Position numbers and translations under genes: made by a program
Assembly: GCF_031143425.1 (NCBI RefSeq)
Contig: NC_090442.1
Location: 422,051,776 to 422,115,775 of the forward strand
DNA length: 64,000 nucleotides
DNA from: Pleurodeles waltl
Taxonomy: Eukaryota > Chordata > Amphibia > Caudata > Salamandridae
Direction of reading: 5' to 3'
Part shown: positions 56,250 to 64,000 of the stretch, piece by piece
Layout: each line of letters begins with the position of its first letter
Position numbering within the stretch: the stretch's first letter is position 1
Notes under the pieces: model-generated
Seen by the model: the letters and a program-made list of their open reading frames with translations, nothing else
The model's database searches: none
What the model was told of the DNA's origin: nothing

Positions 56250-57150
56250 ACAATTGTTTCTCAATCAGGATTTATAAAGCGCAGCTAATCACCCGTGAGG
56301 GTATCCAGGCGCTGGGGCTAAGCCGTAAGGATGGCATCAATTGAATAGTGAGATCTTCAGTCTCCTTCTGAATTTCTGAAGTCACGGGGCTGTCCTGAGA
56401 TGGAGTGGGAGGATGTTTCAGAACTTTGTAGAGAGGTAGCTTTGCTGAATGTGAGGGTGTGAGCGAGGGAGAGGGAGAGGGAGGCCGAGCACAGGATTCT
56501 GGAGAGCTGGAGGAAGGTCAGGAGGTGGTTGATGCATGCTGGGCCTTGGTTGTGAAGGGCCCTGTAGGCATGGGTCAGCATCTTTAATGGGCATCTCTTG
56601 TGGATGGGGAGCCAGTGGAGTTTCTTCAGGTGAAGGGTGATGTGCGCACATCGAGGGAGTTCGAGGATGAGTATGGCCACTGAGTTCTGAATGGTCTGCA
56701 GCCTTTTGAGGAGGTGAGTGGTGATTCTTGCGTAGAGTGTGTTGCACTGTCCAGGCGGCTGGTGACGAGGGCTTGAGTGATGGTGTGTCTGGTGAACACT
56801 GGGAGCCATTTGAAGATCTTTCGGAGCATTCACAGGATGAGGAAGCAGGCAGAAGAGACACGTTGATTTGGTTCTTCATGGTAAGTTTGCTGTCCATGAT
56901 GATGCTGAGGTTCTAGGCATGGTATTTAGGGGTGGGAGAGCGTTCTAACTCAACAGGAGTTGTTCCACGCGGAGGTGGTGTTCCCAAAGAGAAGCTCTTT
57001 CATCTTGTCAGTGTTCAGCTTGAGGCAGTTGTTTTGCATCCAGTCAGCGATGCTGGTCATGCAGAGGTGGAAGCTGGCCTTGGTGGCAGATGGGTCTTCG
57101 GAGAGAGGATGAACTTAGTGTTGTCTGCATAGGAGATGATGTTTAGTCTG
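56250..57150 (-). pseudogene. CR1/L2-type LINE, RT C-terminal half and 3' tail
   Basis: Read on minus from 57150: LNIISYADNTKFILSP (the RT active-site motif with N in place of the second Asp), DSKLTMKNQIN, LRKIFKWLPVFTRHTITQALVTSRLD, AHITLHLKKLHWLPIHKR and AYRALHNQGPACINHLL, all typical of CR1/L2 LINEs in this order. The words lie in more than one frame, so frameshifts are present. The 3' tail near 56250-56330 contains tttataaagcgcagctaat on plus, shared with the short insertion at 4650-4847. It is 5' truncated, as most LINE copies are. Confidence 0.8.
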
Positions 57151-57851
57151 GATCTAGCTCATATGAATCACAAATTACTAAAATCATGGCAACAAGTGTT
57201 ACCACACAGTGGAAGGCCCTCTGCAAAGGTTGATTGGCCACATTTCTGTTGCCTTTTACTGTGTTTGGATGTCAAACTGGGATTCATGAGGTGAAACCTT
57301 TGTCCAGACAGTGTAACGTGTAAAAAGTAAAACATTTTGATATAATACTGTCACAAAATATACCGCATTACATTGCGTAATCTACTTTTTCTTGCTGTAT
57401 AATTTGGTCACCCCTTCCACATATTTTGCTCCTCCCTGCTGCATAATTCCAGTGGTCCTGCTTTTAAGTACAATACTGAAGTGACACGGTAATGAAAACT
57501 AAAAAAAAGTACTACTTTGACCTGTCCAGAAAAAAGTGTAATTAGAAATTGAAATGAAAGCAGATAATGCTAAGAGGCGTATCTGCAATGACACTATACT
57601 CACTGTACTTGAATAAGCCATTCACACGAGCTCCAGCAGTGATTTTTTTCTTGTTTTATGTTCCCTGTTCACTAGCTTAAATATAAAGACGTAAATAGCT
57701 GCGCACCAGCTTCGTGTACAAATCAACAGCATTTCTACAGGTGAGACCCTTATTGTGCCACATCACAAATTAAATTAAAGGTCCATTTTCAGCCATCAAA
57801 GCTCCACTGTTGGTTTTCTTTAGAGCTTCAATGGATTGTATGTTCATGGCG
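57151..57851. other. Spacer, nothing recognised
   Basis: AT-rich, no supported feature. Confidence 0.5.
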
Positions 57852-58484
57852 TCCATACTAAGTTGACTGCCTTCCCATTCCATTTAGACCACTTATTGCA
57901 ATGATGCCACCACTGCAGAGAAAACGTATAGTGCGTCTCCACACACCTTACCATAAGTTGTGTTTTTATTATTATTTATATAATTGATGCTAGCAGCTGA
58001 GCATGTGGAAACGTCACTGGGTTGAGGAAGGAGCAGGGAGACAAAACTGCCACATCGTGCTTACGGTGAACTCTTTTTTGGCTTCACCGTCCATGGAAAT
58101 CATATAGCAAAGCAACCTGAGCATTTGTTAAATGCAAGCTGAAGAGGGCTGACCTAAAGCCCCTCTCTGTCTCTTTCTAGGTGTGTCTATTATATATGTT
58201 GTGTGTGTATTATATACATTTGGAGTGTGTAGTGGTGACATGAAGCCTTCCTGAACAGCTAAAGCTGTCTAGCCGGTCCTTCTAAGACATGGACTTCTGC
58301 CCTGTCCCTTTACCCAGCTCGTACTATTGATCCAATCACAATATCTGGCACCCGCCCTCCTCCCCACCTCCCTATATAATACTTTTCGACCTAAATATTA
58401 AATAACACCATCTGGGTTCCTGGCAGCCCTCTCCAACTCTCTTTTTGCCTTCCCTACAAACTCCCTATCAGAGGGTGATGCTAT
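57852..58484 (-). repeat. Interspersed repeat E, copy 2 (633 bp)
   Basis: The reverse complement of 38816-39446, with almost the same length. Both copies include cacacctagaaa-type, tggcacccgccctcctcccc-type and gccaccactgcagag-type words. Its flanks are unrelated to copy 1, so these are the element's approximate limits. Class unknown; no coding frame. Confidence 0.7.
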
Positions 58485-58499
58485 CCACTCTTAAAGAGA

Positions 58500-58680
58500 A
58501 AGCCGTGGCCATGCGGCAGTGGGTCTTGGTGTCATTTCCTCATCTTATGACTCTGGAACCGGGAGACATGGAATCTAATTCCAGCCTTTGGATTTAACCA
58601 AAATTGTGTAACCTTAGCCAAATCACTAACTAGGTCAATTAGATTCATTTGGTCCAAAAACAATACAAACAACAGTACCA
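58500..58680 (+). mobile_element. tRNA-derived SINE, decayed
   Basis: A box A-like gtggccatgcggcagtgg (58505-58522) and a box B-like region gggagacatggaatctaatt (58561-58580) are followed by a body word aaccttagccaaatcacta. That word corresponds to the gggaaaatcacttaatctc body of the SINE at 4555-4985. Diverged, with uncertain ends. Confidence 0.5.
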
Positions 58681-61205
58681 TGACCTTGAACATGGTATTA
58701 AATATTGGAGACTAAGGTAGACAAATAGGGGTCGTTTTTGCACACGATAGAGGTAACCCTTTCATCAAACACTGGAGCACGTGGCATTTGCCCTCATGCA
58801 ATGGGAGCCCGACCTAAAATGGATGGATCTGTTATTTGCACCAGTTTTACCACTTACGGATTAAATTGGCCCTTTTAATATTTCTGCGCCTCAGGTTATA
58901 TTACAAATTTGTGAGCACTCGAAAGAAAGCTGGACACTAGTTGTTAGTGATAAGTAAAACCAGACCATTCTGTTAAGCCTCTTAAGCCTGGGCGTGCATT
59001 CACAGGACATGCTGAGCTGCGCCTGTGGGACCGTCGCAAGAGGGGTGCAGCGGGGGCTATTTACCCTGGAGCCACCCTAGGTAGGCCTCGCCTCCTCGCC
59101 CCACAATGCATCTGATAACATACACGATTAATGGTTGATAGTGAAATGAAGATACCAAGGTCTAGCCATGATCTTCTGATTTCAGTCTTGCTGTAGAACT
59201 GCTTCCCAAACATCAGCCAGGCCCATTTTCTGGGGGTCTGGATGGGCAAAGGAGGAGGGGTGGCTCTCCCTAGAATACTGCAGTACGCGCTGAATAGTTT
59301 AAGGGTATTCTTTCCTCTCCATGTTCAGTAAACATTGATAACGCCAATTGTTTTCTGCAGCAAAAATCTAATTTCACTCACACATTGGCACAAAGGCAGA
59401 GCAGGATCATTGTGGTAGAAACAGGACAGACAAGGTGGAGTGTTGTGGGAGGCTCCAGGTAATGTCGCTGCCGCATATATTGTATATTTGCAATACGCTA
59501 GTGGCGTTTGCCGTCAGGTCACTGTCATTGTGCCACAAGTGAAAATTAAAATAGGAAAATAATATAAGTGGTGTTTTGTGCTTCTGTCCTACTTGATTCT
59601 ATGCACATATTTTCGTTTATAACTAGTGTAAGTTATTGAGTTAATTACCATATTGTCGTCACCTGTGAGCACAATTTTGAATTCTGGTAGATCCGCTCAG
59701 AGTTTCATCCTTCCAAGATCAATAAGTATTCGTGGGTTGAGGGGCCCCACCACAGCTTGTGGCAGCACTGCGGTGCTGTACCACCTGCATGTAAATATCC
59801 GCCTGCTGGTCCTCTCCACTCACTTTACCTGCTCCCTGGTTCCATCAGTGCACACACAGGCCAGCAACTCTCCTCTGGCTGCTGCCACCTAAGGAAGCTG
59901 TCAGGACACGTGACTAACAGGCGTCTGAGAAACACCAAAGAGTTCCAACTGTGCTTGCAGTAAACATGAAAATACCGCTTCAGACCTCCATCAAGCCTCT
60001 TCCGGGATAGCCACAATGTGAAGGCTACCAACGAGCTTTCCCACACTACTTTGCAAACGATTTAGAAGCTGGGAACACAACCTTACAAGTTGACGTTTTA
60101 ATTATTGACAGGATGTGACGATTAAATCCTATTATTCATGGGTCAACCGTCATTGACATAATTGCAAACAGCTTCTAATAATCAGAACATTTGAAGTAAT
60201 GTATGTAAACGTGCGGAGTGCAGCTTGCAACAATGAATGACCCACTGCAAAAATAAATACATTATACATAAATTAATTATTGATCTGGGTTAAAACAAGC
60301 GGTGAAGTGACAAGTAAGTGTGATACTAAAACCGGAAAGAAACTGTGAATGCCACGTTGTAAGTAATTAAACAAGCATTTTCAATGCAACGGGTCTCGCA
60401 TTTGTTCGAGTTAGAGCTATTAGCGTTATAAAGGAAAAAAAACTCCGCGCAATCGCGCTATGCAAAATGCAGCGCGATCACACTGCATGGAAAATAAACA
60501 GATAAAGTAGTCCGGACTCCAGGCTGAAAACATTGAGCCTCGTATGTTTTTGGTACTTTACCGGTGCCGTGTAGGCGGGCTAAACACCAGAAAAGGCATG
60601 ACGTATGCATGCCTTTCACAAATGAAAGCAAGCGGATTTTAAAAGGCAAGGCCACGAACCAATGTAAGTGACTGACATGTCATGGGCGTGGTTTCAACCC
60701 AAAGAGAGATTACAGAATGGACAGAGCACTTTGTGCTCCCCCATAACAATGACTGAGTTGGTCAACTCCTTGACTTTCATTCTGACTCCAGGTATTCCAA
60801 AAATATTTTACAGCGTTTCACATGGGATATATACCACGCTGAGGATGGAGTGAACTACTATGATAATCTACATATAACTAAACAATTCAAATCCAAAAGA
60901 TGTTTGAACATGTTAGATTTAACCAGATGCAAAACATCCCTTGTGTTTTGCACATTCCTTGTGCCTGGAAGATTTTCGTCCCAGTATCAACATGAACATG
61001 GTTAGTCACTCGTGATAAGGTGTGCTAAAGAGAATATTCTGCCAAATCCTATTAAATAGATGCTCCAGAGTTTCAGCATAAGGTTGTCCCTTCACAGTGT
61101 CTAGGTATTTTGAAACTCTCAATCAGTGATACTGAAGAAGCTGTATATTTTGCAGGAAGTAGAGGAGGGACAGAATCTGAGGGTACTGTCAGGTGTAATG
61201 AATAC
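58681..61205. other. Spacer, no gene identified
   Basis: The stretch 60590-60700 (gcatgacgtatgcatgcctttcac region to gacatgtcatgggcgtggtt) looks like an interspersed repeat I associate with newts, but it cannot be confirmed here. The rest shows no supported feature. Confidence 0.4.
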
Positions 61206-62674
61206 TGTTAGAAATGGAGTCTCGGTTGGCAGTCAGTTTGCACTCTCTCCAAGCAGGGACCTTCACTGATGCTCATCTCCAGTGCATGGATTTTTGTCTT
61301 GGGTTCACCAGCTTCTCCTTTCAAGGGCCCAGGGACGGGATGCGGCACTACTTGTCAGGGAGGGGTCTCAGCAAGAGATACCAGGTGCTGGCAGATGAAT
61401 TTGATGGCTGAGACTTCAGAACAGGGAGCAAGCCCAGTCGAAGCCCTTAGAGAATCTTCACAAGCAGGATACACAGCAAAGTTCTGTCTTTGTCCTCTCT
61501 AAGGCAGAGCAGCAACTGCAGGCCAACCCAGCAAAGCACACACAGCAAAGGGGCAGGACTCCTTTTGCAGAGGTTCCTCTTGATCCGGAAATATTCTAAA
61601 AGTCTGGGGTTTGGGTCCACTACTTATACTAATTTCTGCCTTTGAAGTAGGCAAACTTCAAAGGAAAGTATATCTTGATTACAAGATACTTCCTTGCCCA
61701 GGCCTAGCCCCAGACACATTCCAGGGGGTTGAAGACTGCACTGTGTGAGGACAGGGACAGCTCTTTCAGGTGTAAGTGTCAGCCCCTCCGTCCCCACTCT
61801 AGCCCAGGAGACTCATTAGGATATGCAGGACACTCCTCAGCTCCCTTTGTGTCACTGTCTTGAGGGAATTCCCAAACAGCCCAACTGTCAGTCTCACTCC
61901 GACATGGATTCCACAGGCAGGCAGAGGCACAGAGTGATTAAGCAAGAAAATGCCCACTTTCTAAAGGTGGCATTTTCAAACAGACAATCTAAAAACCAAC
62001 TCCACCAAAAGAAATATTTTTAAATTGTGAATTCAGAGTCCCCAAACTCCACATCTCTATCTGCTCCCAATGGGAAACTACACCTAAAAGATATTTAACG
62101 GCAGTCCCCATGTTAACCCATGGGAGAGATAGGCCTTGCAATGGTGAAAAACGAATTTGGCAGTATTTCACTATCAGGACATGTAAAACACCCCAGTACA
62201 TGCCCTACCTATTGAAAACAGTTCACCCTGCCCAAAGGGCTACCTAGGGCCCTAGGGGTGGCTTATATGTAGTAAAAGGGAAGGTTTGGGCCTGGTAAGT
62301 GGGTACACTTTCCAGGTCGAATTGGCAGTTCAAGACTGCACACACAGACACTGCAGTGGCAGGTCTGAGACATGTTTACAGGGCTACTTATGTGGGTGGC
62401 ACTCTCAGTGCTGCAGGCCCACTAGTAGCATTTGATTTACAAGCCTTGGACACCTCTAGTGCACTTTACTAGGGACTTACCAGTAAATCAAATATGCCAA
62501 TCATGGATAACCTAGTCACCAATACAATTTAGACAGAGATCATATGCACTTTAGCACTTGCTAGCGGTGGTAAAGTGCCCAGAGTCCTAAAACCAACAAA
62601 AACTGGCCCTAGAAAATAGGAGGAAGTAGGCAAACAGTTTGGAGATGACCCCGCAAAAAGGGCCATGTCCAACA
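61206..62674. repeat. Solo LTR, 1.47 kb, with perfect 5-bp TSD
   Basis: It starts TGTTAGAAATGG and ends GGCCATGTCCAACA, with TG...CA termini and an imperfect inverted TGTTAGA/TCCAACA. AATAC flanks both sides (61201-61205 and 62675-62679). No gag or pol between, so this is a solo LTR. The exact direct duplication indicates integrase-mediated insertion followed by LTR recombination. The retroelement family is not determined from this sequence. Confidence 0.85.
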
Positions 62675-64000
62675 AATACTCTCTGTGGTTTAAAATGCAA
62701 AAGGGTGGGGTGACATAATAAACTGGGAGATGATGCAGTTCTGAATCTACTGACATTGTCAGATCTTCTCAACCAAAATGACCTGCTTTCAGCTCTGTAG
62801 TAGATGCACAAGGTGAAAATGATTTTTTTCTTTTGTAAAGGTGTTATGGAGCAAACCACATCTTACTGAAAACATAACAAAAGTATTGAAGGAATTTTAG
62901 TTAATTTGCTGAGATCTGAGAGCCAAATAAAGTGTATGGCTCTTCTACTCTCTGTAGATCAACCCAGATTGCAGTAAGGCAGTGCCCTAGGAGTCAAGTA
63001 CGGACTCAAGGGGTCTTGTTGGCGCGCAATTATGGTGATGATGTTGGCTACTTATTTGCATTTGGCCTTCTCTTCATCATTCCAATAAAGAAAGTCAAAG
63101 GTTAAAATGTGGAGCTGCAGGTTCGTGGAAATCCCTGAGTCTTGTTCGTTTTACCAAAACATCATGATGTGTTGGAGACGATTTGGAGCAGAGTGTTTTG
63201 GGTAAGGACAGAACATGCAATTGCTACAAATGAAGGGTTATCCCATTCATAAATTAGAGTTTGCTCCTATATTTTCCACAGCTGAATCCTTTTTATTACA
63301 CGGGAATCTACAAAAATTTCCAGCATAAAAACTATTAGAACCACCAAGCACTGCAGCCCTAAACATGTTAAATAGGCATGAGTAACCCAATGAGTATTTA
63401 ATGTAATGACTTTCTGATATTATGTTGCTTTTTACCATCATACTGCGAGTACCTTTTCAAAATGACAAGTTGTCATTATGGTTAACAGTATGAAATTGTT
63501 AATTTACTTACCTGATGATTTATTGACAATTTGTAACAGTTAATTCCCCTACCACTTTCTTGTCTGCAATGGACAGATGAAGACAGCAGGCAATGCTGTA
63601 CAAAGCACACTGTTCAAGACTAAATAACGTGCATTTTTGTTGTTTTGGTTTCATCCTTCTCCTTTGTTGGTACGATTGTAGGTCTGGAATAAAGAGACTA
63701 ATGTAATATTTTAGAAGTTGTACCAGGGTTCAATTTTAGTTATGGTGCTCCACTCCTTCATGCAAAGAGCATCATTACAGCAGTTAAAGATGATGCCTCT
63801 GTGACTGTCAAGGGCTGGATGAAGAGGTACAAGCAAGTGATGTGATAGCTCTGGTTGTATCGTACAGTGGGACGCTGGTTGCTGAGGAAGCAGTCAGTAC
63901 TTGGCATGGGTGAGATCATCATTCTCCTGAGGTGCCCCACGTAGCAAAACATCACAAGAATGTTCATGAAACCTTTGTTACACTGACTAGAGTATCAATG
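62675..64000. other. Spacer to window end, nothing recognised
   Basis: No supported coding frame, tandem repeat or element boundary. Confidence 0.5.

Noticed and set aside
59061..59249. Minus-strand frame with faint resemblance to an L1 endonuclease-RT linker
   Set aside because: Only one or two words resemble L1 and there are no neighbouring L1 landmarks, so it was not annotated.
1..64000. Host protein-coding exons
   Set aside because: Scanning all long frames for recognisable non-transposon domains gave none. Short host exons cannot be excluded without alignment or RNA data.

Overview
This window is eukaryotic and made almost entirely of mobile DNA. I found no host protein-coding gene, rRNA or tRNA gene. 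The mix (Ty3/gypsy, L1-, CR1- and other APE-type LINEs, tRNA SINEs, hAT and Harbinger-like MITEs, multi-kb LTRs, an 8.9-kb piggyBac) and the lack of any host exon in 64 kb suggest a giant vertebrate genome. A salamander, most likely a newt, is my inference from recalled repeat families and was not tested by any search.

Layout. 1-3570: 3' part of a broken Ty3/gypsy element with a ~197-bp 3' LTR. 4555-4985: tRNA SINE split by a CR1-type LINE tail. 5230-6600: interrupted minisatellite. 7351-10716: a 3.4-kb LTR-like unit. 10877-13970: mostly unassigned, with a polypurine block. 13975-30000: one decayed L1 split by successive nested insertions (below). 31984-32561 and 35342-35680: hAT MITEs. 37126-41756: a C/T-rich minisatellite split by a retroelement with ~1.1-kb direct repeats. 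43400-43707, 45924-46539 and 48413-48950: MITEs built from chains of hairpins. 48953-49379: a solo LTR with a perfect 5-bp duplication. 49395-54450: a LINE with tandem 5' promoter-like monomers, an open ORF1 and a broken ORF2. 56250-57150: CR1-type LINE, minus strand. 61206-62674: a 1.47-kb solo LTR with a perfect 5-bp duplication.

The centre of interest is 13975-30000. The L1 was hit by a small hAT-like element (16173-28582; 8-bp duplication, one mismatch). That element received three head-to-tail copies of a hairpin-rich MITE (MITE-A). One MITE-A junction was hit by a second hAT MITE (16949-17293). The middle MITE-A was hit by a ~1.06-kb element (17561-27544; perfect 8-bp duplication CTGCTCTG). 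That element was then hit by a piggyBac transposon (18247-27173; TTAA on both sides). The piggyBac has an uninterrupted 597-codon transposase with all three catalytic aspartates, likely spliced 5' UTR exons, a chain of hairpins at its left end, and a ~3.3-kb array of a 383-bp tandem repeat between the transposase and the right end. A separate Harbinger-like MITE (28608-29238; TAA duplication) sits in the same L1.

The annotated features do not form a host pathway. They record successive transposition. Only the piggyBac transposase and the LINE ORF1 (50111-51370) remain as long, plausible intact reading frames.
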